Origin: Paenibacillus donghaensis
GTDB taxonomy: Bacteria > Bacillota > Bacilli > Paenibacillales > Paenibacillaceae
Assembly (NCBI RefSeq): GCF_002192415.1
Contig: NZ_CP021780.1
Coordinates: 1,116,001-1,180,000, forward strand
Direction: 5' to 3'
Length of the DNA stretch: 64,000 nucleotides
Both the position numbers and the translations under genes were made by a program. The notes under the pieces were generated by a model, which was not told the DNA's origin, searched no databases, and was given only the letters and a program-made list of their open reading frames with translations. Shown one piece after another: positions 18,921-27,720 of the stretch (position 1 is its first letter; the number at the start of each line of letters is the position of its first letter).

Positions 18921-20573
18921 ATGAAGAAGAATAGAAACGGAATCAGTAAAAGTTTGACTATATCTTATTTAGCAATAGCATTATCTCTGCTTATTTTATT
19001 GACAGGCTGTGCATCCAGTTCTAATGAATTGGTGAATTCATCCCGTTCACAGAATTCAACAACCGTTAAGGAAGATTTGGTACTTGCCGTAGGGATTATG
19101 GACGGCGGGCAGTTTGATCCCAAAAAGGGTTGGGGGATGACACAAATCCGTCTGACCCATAGCTCACTGCTGGCTATTGACTCTGATCTTAACTTTATTG
19201 GGGATCTTGCGAAATCTTATACCATCAGTGAGGATGCCCTTACGTGGACTTTCCCGCTTCGCGAAGACGCCAAATTCTCTAATGGTGAGCAGGTTACTCC
19301 GGAAGATGTCAAGTTTACATACGAAATGCTTAAAGAAGACGGCATTAAATTCGATTTGTCTTTCGTTAAATCCATAGATGTAGTAGAAGACAATACCATT
19401 GCGATTACTCTTAACGAGCCTCGTTCAACATTTGTAAGCCAACTCACAGAGATCGGAATCGTACCTAAAGCCCACTACGATGAACATTATTCCGAAAACC
19501 CGATTGGCTCCGGTCCTTATCAGGTGGTCCAGTACAATGAGGGACAACAAGTCATCATGCAGTACAATCCTTATTGGTATGGCAAAGAACCCCAGTTCAA
19601 AAAATTGACCTTCCTTCTTCTCGAAGAAGATGCTGCCCTTGCAGCTGCAAAGGCTAGTCAAGCCGACATTGTATACGTTCCGCCGACGTTCGCAGAACAA
19701 AAGGTAGAGGGAATGACCCTTCGCACCTATGAGAGTATCGATTCCCGTGGGATCATGCTGCCTGCCGTGCCCAGCGGAGGTAAAGGCCTGACCAACGGCA
19801 AGGAAGTTGAGGTGGGCAACGACGTGACTTCAGATCTCGCAATCCGCCAGGCGCTCAATATTGGATTGGATCGCCAGAAGCTTCTGGATGTCGCACTCGA
19901 TGGACACGGTAAAAAAGCATATTCCCTGGCAGATGGCTTGCCATGGTTTAATGAAGAAACGGTAATTGAGGACGGGAAGATTGAAGCTGCAACAAAAATC
20001 CTCGCCGACGGCGGCTGGGTAGATACGAACAAGGACGGTATTGTGGAAAAAGACGGTCTTAAAGCAGAGTTTGACATGTACTTCAGCTCCAGTGATCAGC
20101 TTCGCAGTGACCTTTCCCTGGCTGCTGCAGATCAAGCGAGTGCCTTCGGCATCAAGATTAATCTCATTGGGGTTACATGGGACGAGATTTATCTAAAAGG
20201 TAAGACAGCAGCAGTGGCATGGGGAGGCGGTAGACATCACCCTTACCAACTGTATACGATGAATTCCTCGGAGCAGATTGACAAGGGCATCGGCAATATG
20301 TCTAATTACCATAATCCCAAGGTGGATGAGTATCTGCATCAGGCACTCACGTCTTCCTCACTTGAAGAGGCCAATACATATTGGAAGCTTGCTCAATGGG
20401 ATGGAGAAACGGGGTTTAGTGGTATCGGGGATGCTCCGATAGTTTGGCTGGTGCGCGTAGACCACTTGTACTTGGCAAATGAGAAGCTGGATCTTGGCAA
20501 ACAGCCGATTCACTCGCACGGCCATGAGTGGGCATTGTTCGGCAATGTGACCGAATGGTCATGGGGCAAGTGA
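18921..20573 (+). CDS. Metallophore/nickel-type solute-binding lipoprotein (CntA-like)
   Basis: This 550-residue SBP_bac_5 protein has a lipobox LTGC (C30) and normal domain order: GGQFDPKKGWGMTQIRLTHS start, WTFPLREDAKFSNGEQVTPEDV, GSGPYQVVQYNEGQ, IRQALNIGLDRQKLL. The WGMTQIRLTHSSLL and WGGGRHHPYQLYTMNS segments resemble the nickel and opine-metallophore (NikA/CntA) subgroup rather than peptide binders. It heads a five-gene operon in the order A-B-C-D-F like staphylococcal cnt and follows a promoter with a Zur-type box. The ligand is therefore probably a zinc or other metal-metallophore complex. No opine-synthesis genes are nearby. Assignment to CntA rather than NikA is tentative. Confidence 0.78.
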   Translation: MKKNRNGISKSLTISYLAIALSLLILLTGCASSSNELVNSSRSQNSTTVKEDLVLAVGIMDGGQFDPKKGWGMTQIRLTHSSLLAIDSDLNFIGDLAKSYTISEDALTWTFPLREDAKFSNGEQVTPEDVKFTYEMLKEDGIKFDLSFVKSIDVVEDNTIAITLNEPRSTFVSQLTEIGIVPKAHYDEHYSENPIGSGPYQVVQYNEGQQVIMQYNPYWYGKEPQFKKLTFLLLEEDAALAAAKASQADIVYVPPTFAEQKVEGMTLRTYESIDSRGIMLPAVPSGGKGLTNGKEVEVGNDVTSDLAIRQALNIGLDRQKLLDVALDGHGKKAYSLADGLPWFNEETVIEDGKIEAATKILADGGWVDTNKDGIVEKDGLKAEFDMYFSSSDQLRSDLSLAAADQASAFGIKINLIGVTWDEIYLKGKTAAVAWGGGRHHPYQLYTMNSSEQIDKGIGNMSNYHNPKVDEYLHQALTSSSLEEANTYWKLAQWDGETGFSGIGDAPIVWLVRVDHLYLANEKLDLGKQPIHSHGHEWALFGNVTEWSWGK

Positions 20574-20597
20574 TTGTCTGGGAGGAGGGGAGATATT

Positions 20598-21566
20598 GTG
20601 GCAAAAAACATCGTTATTAGGCTGATTCGCGTGGTAACTCTGCTGATTGGATTATCCATTCTGACCTTTTCTCTTATTCATCTGTCTCCAATGGACCCGG
20701 TCAATGCATATATCGGGGGGGACAGCTCAGCGTCGCCAGAGCAAATTGAAAAAATCAAAGAATATTGGGGTGTAGATAAAAGCCCGGTGGAACAATATAT
20801 TTCCTGGGCAAAAGCACTGCTGCAGGGCAATTTCGGGATTTCAAAGCTTTATCGCAGCCCTGTCATCGATATTATTCAAAGCCGTTTTTTAACATCACTT
20901 GCCTTAATGGGAACAGCGTGGATTTTATCGGGAGTGATTGGATATGTGCTTGGAATGACAGCCGCGATAAACCGGGGCAAATGGATTGACAAAATCATTA
21001 AATGGTACAGCTATACTCTGGTATCCACTCCAATCTTTTGGATGGGACTCATTCTTTTAATTGTTTTTGCTGTCTGGCTCAAATGGTTTCCCGTGGGTTT
21101 GGCCATGCCGGGGGGGATGATGGAGAGCGAGGTGCGGTTCGTAGACCGGATTCATCATTTTGTGTTGCCGGCTCTGACATTAAGTATTCTGGGAGTCGCC
21201 AATGTAGCGATGCATACCCGCGAGAAAATGATTGATATTTTAAACACAGAGTATGTCATTTTTGCTAGAGCCAGAGGCGAAAGCAAGTGGCAGATATTCA
21301 AAAATCATGGGGTTCGAAATTCTATCATTCCCGCAATTTCCCTACAATTCGCTTACTTTGGCGAACTTTTCGGGGGCTCTATGCTGGCGGAGCAGGTGTT
21401 TGCTTATCCTGGGTTGGGCAGCACCTTGACCACTGCGGGTTTAAAGGGTGATCTCCCTTTAATGGTGGGAATTATTCTGATTAGCTCCCTGTTTGTTTTT
21501 GCAGGGAATCTGGTTGCCGATATTTTGAATAAGGTTGTGGATCCGCGTATGAAGGGGGAGGCCTGA
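20598..21566 (+). CDS. ABC permease, NikB/CntB-like
   Basis: This 322-residue inner-membrane permease is of the DppB/NikB family. It begins with the characteristic RLIRVVTLLIGLSILTFSLI segment and contains LSPMDPVNAYIGG and an EAA loop (ARARGESKWQIFKNHGVRNS). The GTG at 20598 is chosen because GGAGGAGGGGAG precedes it; a TTG at 20574 sits before that ribosome site. It follows the binding protein by 24 bp and is followed after one base by the second permease. It forms the translocation pore with that protein. Confidence 0.88.
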   Translation: MAKNIVIRLIRVVTLLIGLSILTFSLIHLSPMDPVNAYIGGDSSASPEQIEKIKEYWGVDKSPVEQYISWAKALLQGNFGISKLYRSPVIDIIQSRFLTSLALMGTAWILSGVIGYVLGMTAAINRGKWIDKIIKWYSYTLVSTPIFWMGLILLIVFAVWLKWFPVGLAMPGGMMESEVRFVDRIHHFVLPALTLSILGVANVAMHTREKMIDILNTEYVIFARARGESKWQIFKNHGVRNSIIPAISLQFAYFGELFGGSMLAEQVFAYPGLGSTLTTAGLKGDLPLMVGIILISSLFVFAGNLVADILNKVVDPRMKGEA

Positions 21567-21567
21567 G

Positions 21568-22404
21568 ATGCTGACCATACAAGAGGGAATGAATGTGCGC
21601 AAGAAAATGATTTTGCTGCTTGCGATATCTTCCGGCTTTCTGTTGACTATACTGATTCTCAGCTTTTGGCTCAGCAATGACAATCTTCGATTAAGCGCTG
21701 CGAACAAAAATCTTGCTCCAAATCTTCAATATATATTCGGAACGGATTGGCTCGGGCGCGATATGTTTACACGTACCATTAAAGGACTGCGCCTGTCACT
21801 GGCGGTGGGAGCCTTTGCCTCTATTCTCAGTGTCTTAATCGCAACTGTAATGGGGATTTGTGCGGCGACCTTTGGCAAAACGGTAGATGCAGTTATTTCC
21901 TGGATAATCGATTTGTTTATTGGTATGCCCCATCTCGTTTTTATGGTATTGATCTGCTTCATAGTAGGTGGCGGAATACATGGAATCGTACTTGGCGTTT
22001 CTCTTACGCATTGGACGGGGCTGGCACGGGTGGTTCGCTCCGAAGTACTGCAGATTAAAGGTGCGGAATACATTCAAATATCAAAAAGCTATGGGAAATC
22101 TGCATGGTACATCGCAACAAAGCATATATTACCCTCAATTTTTCCTCAGATTATGATTGGTTTCCTGCTGATGTTTCCACATGTGATTTTGCATGAAGCA
22201 GCATTGACTTTCCTGGGTTTTGGGCTTTCTCCGCAAACTCCGGCTATCGGCATCATATTATCTGAGGCGATGAATCATATTTCTACCGGCAAATGGTGGT
22301 TGGTGGTGTTTCCGGGACTACTCCTGGTTGTAGTGGTTAAAAGCTTTGACAGTATTGGCGAGCAGCTTCGCATTCTGATGGAACCTGCCAGCTCCAATGA
22401 ATAG
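21568..22404 (+). CDS. ABC permease, NikC/CntC-like
   Basis: This 278-residue DppC/NikC-family permease has the family's FGTDWLGRDMFTRTIKGLRLSL motif and an EAA loop (SKSYGKSAWYIATKHILPSI). Six hydrophobic segments are visible. GGGGGAGG precedes the ATG by 6 bases. An internal ATG at 21589 is an alternative start. It partners the preceding permease. Confidence 0.88.
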   Translation: MLTIQEGMNVRKKMILLLAISSGFLLTILILSFWLSNDNLRLSAANKNLAPNLQYIFGTDWLGRDMFTRTIKGLRLSLAVGAFASILSVLIATVMGICAATFGKTVDAVISWIIDLFIGMPHLVFMVLICFIVGGGIHGIVLGVSLTHWTGLARVVRSEVLQIKGAEYIQISKSYGKSAWYIATKHILPSIFPQIMIGFLLMFPHVILHEAALTFLGFGLSPQTPAIGIILSEAMNHISTGKWWLVVFPGLLLVVVVKSFDSIGEQLRILMEPASSNE

Positions 22405-22415
22405 AGGGATGGACA

Positions 22416-23243
22416 ATGAGTAACTCACAGAAAAAACGGCTGTTACAGGTAGAGAACCTGTCCATTGGCTTCTCACAATATTTTAAGGGTACGCAAAAAC
22501 GTATGATCCACCCCATAGCTGATATGCATGTGAACATAGATGAAGGTGAAATTGTAGCAGTGGTAGGAGCCAGCGGTTCAGGGAAAAGTCTGTTGGCACA
22601 CGCTGTGCTGGGGATCTTGCCAGGCAATGCCATCACCAGCGGGAGTATCCTGTACCAAGGAGAAGAGTTGACACAAAAGAGAAAGGAACAGCTCCGAGGA
22701 CGGGAAATCTCCTTCATTCCACAGTCCGTTAATTATCTTGATCCTCTCATGCGTGTCGGGAAGCAGGTACAGATCGGGCTGGATCGGACAACCGCACAGG
22801 TACAACAAGATGATCTGTTTGCACGGTACGACCTGAAAAAGAGTGATGGAAGACTGTTTCCGTTTGAATTATCGGGCGGAATGCTGCGCAGGGTGTTGTT
22901 TGCGACAAGTGTCAGAGAAGGGGTGAAGCTGGTCATTGCCGATGAGCCGACCCCTGGAATTCATCCGGAAGCACTCTCCGAAATCTTGCGGCAACTTAAG
23001 CAATTTGCGAAAGATGGTGCCGGGGTCATGCTGATTACTCATGATATTATGTCGGCGCTGGAAATTGCAGACCGGGTGGCCGTGATCAAGGATGGAACTA
23101 CGGTGGAAATCTCCGACGTGTCAGCTTTTGAAGGCCAAGGCGATCGTTTGATAACCGATTACACTCGAAGGTTGTGGCGGGCCTTGCCGCAGAATGATTT
23201 TGATTTGGAATTCAAGAGAAAGGCGGAGGAGTCATGTCTCTGA
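22416..23243 (+). CDS. ABC importer ATPase, CntD-like
   Basis: The 275-residue ATPase has Walker A GASGSGKS, signature ELSGGMLRRVLFATS (the degenerate LRR form seen in Nik/Cnt D subunits), Walker B LVIADEPT and the H-loop LITHD. It is the first of two separate ATPases in this operon, in contrast to the fused pair at 8152. It overlaps the next gene by 10 bases. Confidence 0.88.
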   Translation: MSNSQKKRLLQVENLSIGFSQYFKGTQKRMIHPIADMHVNIDEGEIVAVVGASGSGKSLLAHAVLGILPGNAITSGSILYQGEELTQKRKEQLRGREISFIPQSVNYLDPLMRVGKQVQIGLDRTTAQVQQDDLFARYDLKKSDGRLFPFELSGGMLRRVLFATSVREGVKLVIADEPTPGIHPEALSEILRQLKQFAKDGAGVMLITHDIMSALEIADRVAVIKDGTTVEISDVSAFEGQGDRLITDYTRRLWRALPQNDFDLEFKRKAEESCL

Positions 23244-23839
23244 TTGGAGAAAACTTAAGTCACTATTATCAAAAGGAACGCTGGATATTCAAGGATATCA
23301 ACCTTTCAGTAGCCCCGGGCGAGGTTCTTGGTTTATCCGGTTACAGCGGATGCGGAAAGACTACACTGGCCAGAATATTGGCCGGGTATCTCTCTCCCCG
23401 TGAAGGGCAGGTAACTACAGATCAGAAAGCTATAAAGGAGCATGATTTTCGGCCTGTCCAATTAATCTACCAGCATCCGGAAAAAGCAATTAACCCCAAG
23501 TGGCGTATGCGGGAGGTTGTGACTGAGTCCTATACTCCTTCCCAGGACATTCTAGACGCTTTCGAGATACGAAAGGAATGGATGGATCGTTGGCCGATTG
23601 AGCTTTCAGGAGGGGAGAAGCAGCGCTTCTGCATCGTCCGTTCCCTTAATCCCGCTACAAGATATATTATTGCTGACGAGATGACTACGATGCTGGACGC
23701 TATTACACAGGCGCAAATTTGGAATGCGTTTCTCCGCATCTGTAAAAGTAGAGATATCGGCGTTATTGTGGTCAGCCATGAGACCAGCCTTCTCAACCGG
23801 TTATGCGATACTATCTTTATGATTTGTGCTGAGAAATAA
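23234..23839 (+). CDS. ABC importer ATPase, CntF-like (short)
   Basis: This 201-residue ATPase has Walker A GYSGCGKTT, signature LSGGEKQR, Walker B YIIADEMTTMLD and an H-loop VVSHE. The Walker B 'DEM' and the short length are typical of nickel/Cnt second ATPases, though it is shorter than most (about 250). It ends at a clear stop and is followed by a terminator. GGAGGAGTC stands directly before the ATG. It pairs with the D-type ATPase. Confidence 0.86.
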   Translation: MSLIGENLSHYYQKERWIFKDINLSVAPGEVLGLSGYSGCGKTTLARILAGYLSPREGQVTTDQKAIKEHDFRPVQLIYQHPEKAINPKWRMREVVTESYTPSQDILDAFEIRKEWMDRWPIELSGGEKQRFCIVRSLNPATRYIIADEMTTMLDAITQAQIWNAFLRICKSRDIGVIVVSHETSLLNRLCDTIFMICAEK

Positions 23840-23850
23840 AGCCAACAAAA

Positions 23851-23890
23851 GGCAGTCTATTAAGGTGATCCTTAAGACTGTCCTTTTTTT
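23851..23890 (+). terminator. Rho-independent terminator of the Cnt-like operon
   Basis: The arms GGCAGTCTATTAAGG and CCTTAAGACTGTCC pair with one bulge around a TGAT loop and are followed by a seven-T run. Confidence 0.8.
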
Positions 23891-24016
23891 AAAAATATAA
23901 GAATTTATATGTTTCACACGATAACTTATCCTTCTATTTCTCGCTGAAACGGTACCGTCCTTATAAAAGGACGGCAAAGCCGTTTCCACTTGTGAAAAAT
24001 GGTAAACAAATAATGA

Positions 24017-24045
24017 TTGACATTATTAATAGTAATTATTACGAT
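24017..24045 (+). promoter_or_regulatory. Promoter of the AraC regulator with an overlapping Zur-type box
   Basis: TTGACA (24017-24022), 17 bp and TACGAT (24040-24045) form the promoter. TAGTAATTATTACGA (24030-24044) matches the Zur core at 13 of 14 defined positions and covers the -10, the expected place for metal-dependent repression. Confidence 0.72.
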
Positions 24046-24088
24046 TAAATGGCATATATCATTAATTAGGGTATCAGGAGGAACGACG

Positions 24089-25081
24089 ATGAGTAAGAAC
24101 AAGGCGGGGTGGTATGAGGTTGTTAACATGAATGCTCCGAACTGTTGCTTAACCAGAGGGTTAAATGAGCTTTATGGCCTGCAGACTTTCCAACAGGAAA
24201 AACTTCAAGTTCCTGAGCCAATGGGTACTGGATTCTGGGAGAGGATACAGGTGAGTGCTTCAGTTGAAATTTTAATTTGCGATATGAGCTTTCACGAGGC
24301 AATGGTAATTGGCAGCAAGGAAGAAGACGACCATATCAAATGGAGTTTTTGTCTCGGAGAACCGATAGAGTGGATGCTCAAGCATTCGAGCCAAAACTAT
24401 TACTTGGAATCTGGTGAAACCTCGGTTTTTGGACGTCATTTGACCAGTAGCATAGGCTACTTTCAAGCGAACAGACAGTATCGCGGCATTACTATAAAGC
24501 AGGATCCAAATTACTTGAACGCACTTCAGGGACATTCCGGCGCTAAGGGTTGGCATAATTATCTCGGTTCCGCTGATACTCCCTTTCACAAAAACACGAC
24601 CAGTCCAGCAATTAACCGCACTCTTCTGGACATACTGCGATGCGACTATGAAGGCGGCATCAGAAAAATGTACTTGGAAGGAAAAGTACTGGAACTGACT
24701 GCTATTCTATTGCAGGAAAATGCTCGTGAAAGACCAGTCTCTTCGGGTATGTCTAAGACTGATATAAAGGCTTTAATGCTGGCCAAAGAAATATTAGATC
24801 GAAATCTGCAATCTACTCCAAGCATAGCCGAGCTATCGAGACAAATCTGTTTAAACGAATTCAAGTTAAAAAAGGGTTTTAAACAGCTATACGGAGCATC
24901 AGTACACGCCTATGTGATAGATCGCAGGCTGGAAACTGCATATAGATTACTAGAGAGCGGTTCTTTGAATGTGACGGCAGCTGCGGAGTTGTCTGGATTT
25001 AACAAACCGAGTTATTTTGCCGAGAAGTTTAGACGGAAATATGGAGCCAATCCATCCCGGTATTTTAGAGAAAATTGCTGA
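24089..25081 (+). CDS. AraC-family regulator of metallophore/siderophore uptake (PchR/YbtA-like)
   Basis: The 330-residue regulator has a C-terminal AraC domain with two helix-turn-helix units (PSIAELSRQICLNEFKLKKGFKQ and LNVTAAAELSGFNKPSYFAE, ending NPSRYFREN). Its N-terminal ~230-residue sensor region fits the PchR/YbtA group, which bind the siderophore and activate its uptake genes. AGGAGG lies before the ATG at 24089. It stands between the Cnt-like operon and the ECF/exporter-type operon and has a Zur-type box in its promoter. It may connect zinc status with activation of the neighbouring import systems. The direct target is inferred. Confidence 0.85.
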   Translation: MSKNKAGWYEVVNMNAPNCCLTRGLNELYGLQTFQQEKLQVPEPMGTGFWERIQVSASVEILICDMSFHEAMVIGSKEEDDHIKWSFCLGEPIEWMLKHSSQNYYLESGETSVFGRHLTSSIGYFQANRQYRGITIKQDPNYLNALQGHSGAKGWHNYLGSADTPFHKNTTSPAINRTLLDILRCDYEGGIRKMYLEGKVLELTAILLQENARERPVSSGMSKTDIKALMLAKEILDRNLQSTPSIAELSRQICLNEFKLKKGFKQLYGASVHAYVIDRRLETAYRLLESGSLNVTAAAELSGFNKPSYFAEKFRRKYGANPSRYFRENC

Positions 25082-25202
25082 TTCGGCAAATAATCCGTTT
25101 TGGGGTCAAGAGGATACCGATAAGGGTGTCTCTTGTAATAGAAGATATGCAATTATTTAATGATGAGAAAGAATGAGAAAGGAGTCTGTGTCATAAGTGA
25201 TT

Positions 25203-25221
25203 GAGAATGATAATCTTTATC
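25203..25221. promoter_or_regulatory. Fur box
   Basis: GAGAATGATAATCTTTATC matches the classical 19-bp Fur consensus at 17 of 19 positions. It is 40 bp before the ECF-S gene, pointing to iron-dependent repression of that operon. Confidence 0.8.
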
Positions 25222-25260
25222 TGATATTTAAATTTTTTCAAATAGAAGGAGAGATATTTA

Positions 25261-25860
25261 ATGAATAAGAACAAGAAACTTAAAACCAAGGATTACATAC
25301 TGGCAGGTATCTTCAGTATTCTGGTCTTCGTCGTTAACTCTGTAATAGGCACGTTGTTGACACCGTTCATGGTATCAGCCATGCCTTTGATTTCGGGAGC
25401 CTGCTTGTTTTTCTCCGCTATTGTCTATTTGATCATGGCAATGAAGATAGGTAAAAGAGGAGTATTGCTGCTCCTTGGACTGGTTACGGGAATTGTTTAT
25501 ACCATTATGGGCGTCCCGCTCTTGCTTCCTTTCTTTACTTTAGCAGGTTTGTTAGGTGAATCTATATTATTAAAAGGCGATGGAGGTCAGTACCGCCGAA
25601 TTACCCGCCAATCTCTGGCCTATGCCGCGTATGGTGCGGTATTTGGTCTGGGAGGGTATGTCACCGTTTATGTGTATGGCAGCGACTATCTGGATACGAT
25701 GTATTCCCCAGAGATGAGTGAAAGCATGTTTAACTTTGCCTATTCTCCGTCATGGATGATCGGAAGTCTAATCTTTTCCTTCGTGCTGACATTGCTGGGT
25801 TGTGTATTTGCCGCCAAACTGTTGAACAAGCACTTCATCAAAGCGGGAATGATTAAATAA
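25261..25860 (+). CDS. ECF-type substrate-binding membrane protein (MptD/TIGR02185-like S component)
   Basis: The 199-residue protein has about six membrane segments and the KTKDYILAGIFSILVFVVNS start typical of the TIGR02185 (Trep_Strep) family of putative ECF S components. It leads an operon that also encodes an ECF T component and a double ECF ATPase, confirming the class. Two exporter-like ABC genes lie between. The substrate is not known for the family. The Fur box upstream suggests iron, probably as a siderophore or other chelate. Confidence 0.8.
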   Translation: MNKNKKLKTKDYILAGIFSILVFVVNSVIGTLLTPFMVSAMPLISGACLFFSAIVYLIMAMKIGKRGVLLLLGLVTGIVYTIMGVPLLLPFFTLAGLLGESILLKGDGGQYRRITRQSLAYAAYGAVFGLGGYVTVYVYGSDYLDTMYSPEMSESMFNFAYSPSWMIGSLIFSFVLTLLGCVFAAKLLNKHFIKAGMIK

Positions 25861-25884
25861 GTAGATTAATCAGGGGGGAATGAG

Positions 25885-27720
25885 ATGGATTCCAGAACTG
25901 AAATGACAGGATTGATTAGAATAGCCGGTGAAAAAAAGGGCTTGCTTATCGTAGCAAGCATTTTCTCCGTTATTTCGAGCTTGTTGCAGATTGTTCCTTT
26001 TATAGCGGTCTATAAGATCATTGCCGAATTATTGATGCATGCAGGAAATCCTGAAACGATTGATAAAGATCTTATTCTTTATTGGGGTGTATTCGTGTTT
26101 GCCGCGATGATTGTTGCGTTAGTTACCTTCTACATCAGCGGGATATCTTCCCACATTGCGGCTTTTCATATTCTCTATCAGTTGCGCCTGCGGCTTGCTG
26201 AGCATGTGGCCAAAGTACCGATGGGCTACCATTCTAAAACAGCCACAGGAGAGTTGAAAAAGATCATTGAAGTCAGTGTTGAAAAAATCGAGAAATTTAT
26301 CGCCCACCAACTGCCGGATCTGGTGAGTGCCGCAGTGATTCCTGTTCTTCTTGTCGGATACTTGTGCTGGCTGGACTGGCGCCTGGCTCTGATTCTGCTG
26401 ATCCCCATTGGCTGTGGCTTCTGGCTACAGGCTCGAATGTTCGCAAGCGCTGAAGGCCAAACGGCTTATCGTGAATTCCAATATGCCGTAGAAGAAATGA
26501 ACGCTACAGGAGTGGAATATATCAGGGGAATGCCTGCGGTAAAGGTATTTGGCATTACGGCTGATTCATTTCTAACCTTTAAAACGGCAGTGGTCAAGTA
26601 CAGGGATATCTCACTGCGGATTACTAATCTGTGCAAAACTTCCTACAGTCTGTTTTTTGTTCTCATGGGCTCGTTGTTTGTCTTTGTGGTACCGGTAGGT
26701 ATTCTGCTACTCAGTGAAAATGCCGGAAACCAGGCATTTGCGATTACTTTTATTCTATTTCTGGTTATTACTCCAAGTCTGTCTGCTCCTCTGCTGAAAC
26801 TGCTGCATGTGGGGAGCGGACTGCGGGAGATCATAGAAGGTAATAAACGGATAGATGCCATATTGTCGCAAAAGGCGGTGGAAGAACCGCAGAAACCACA
26901 AATTCCTGAGTCTTATGATATTCAGTTTCACCAGGTATCTTTCGCCTATGAAACTGTAGAAAGCAAGGATTACAAGCCTGTGTTGGAGAACATCAGCTTT
27001 TTGGCACAATCGGGCGAAATGACCGCACTCGTAGGTCCATCGGGCGGAGGGAAATCAACCATTGCCAGCTTGCTGCTGCGTTTTTGGGATGTGCAGGAAG
27101 GCATGATTACAATCGGGGGGGTGCCTGTTCAAGAGATGGGGACAGAGCAACTGATGGATACTGTTTCATTCGTCTTTCAGGATGTGCATCTGTTCTACGA
27201 TTCGATTGAAGAAAACATCCGAATGGGGAATACAGTGGCATCCGGAGAGGATGTGATTGCTGCAGCCAAAATAGCCTGCTGCCATGAATTTATTGAGCAG
27301 CTGGAGCATGGATATGCTACGAAAATCGGTGAAGGCGGAACGTATCTGTCAGGTGGAGAAGCTCAGCGAATTGCGATTGCTCGTGCGTTGCTCAAAAATG
27401 CGCCCATATTAGTATTGGACGAAGCAACGGCTTATGCGGACGCCGAGAACGAACATAAAATCCAACAGGGCCTGGTAGAACTGGTCAAAGGAAAAACCGT
27501 ACTTATTATTGCCCATCGTCTATCGACGATTCGTGCGGCTGAGCAGATTCTCGTTCTGAAACAGGGACGAATTGTAGAACGGGGAACACATGAGGAACTG
27601 CGGTGTCAACAAGGGTTGTATGATCAGATGTGGCAAGCGCATATTCGCGCAGCTTCATGGAAGCTGGGAGTTGGTAACCTGCAATCAGAGGCGGCAAAGG
27701 AGGGTGCGGGAATTGAATAA
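25885..27720 (+). CDS. ABC half-transporter of exporter fold, YbtP/YbtQ-like, first of a pair
   Basis: This 611-residue protein joins a six-helix ABC transmembrane domain (about 1-330) to an ATPase domain with Walker A GPSGGGKST, signature YLSGGEAQR and Walker B LVLDEATAYADAE. The A-Y-A-D variant in place of the common S-A-L-D after Walker B is seen in the siderophore-importing YbtP/YbtQ group, where exporter-fold half-transporters act in import. It is paired with the overlapping next gene, so a heterodimer is likely. The Fur box and the neighbouring AraC regulator support a siderophore uptake role, but export cannot be excluded from sequence. Confidence 0.85.
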   Translation: MDSRTEMTGLIRIAGEKKGLLIVASIFSVISSLLQIVPFIAVYKIIAELLMHAGNPETIDKDLILYWGVFVFAAMIVALVTFYISGISSHIAAFHILYQLRLRLAEHVAKVPMGYHSKTATGELKKIIEVSVEKIEKFIAHQLPDLVSAAVIPVLLVGYLCWLDWRLALILLIPIGCGFWLQARMFASAEGQTAYREFQYAVEEMNATGVEYIRGMPAVKVFGITADSFLTFKTAVVKYRDISLRITNLCKTSYSLFFVLMGSLFVFVVPVGILLLSENAGNQAFAITFILFLVITPSLSAPLLKLLHVGSGLREIIEGNKRIDAILSQKAVEEPQKPQIPESYDIQFHQVSFAYETVESKDYKPVLENISFLAQSGEMTALVGPSGGGKSTIASLLLRFWDVQEGMITIGGVPVQEMGTEQLMDTVSFVFQDVHLFYDSIEENIRMGNTVASGEDVIAAAKIACCHEFIEQLEHGYATKIGEGGTYLSGGEAQRIAIARALLKNAPILVLDEATAYADAENEHKIQQGLVELVKGKTVLIIAHRLSTIRAAEQILVLKQGRIVERGTHEELRCQQGLYDQMWQAHIRAASWKLGVGNLQSEAAKEGAGIE

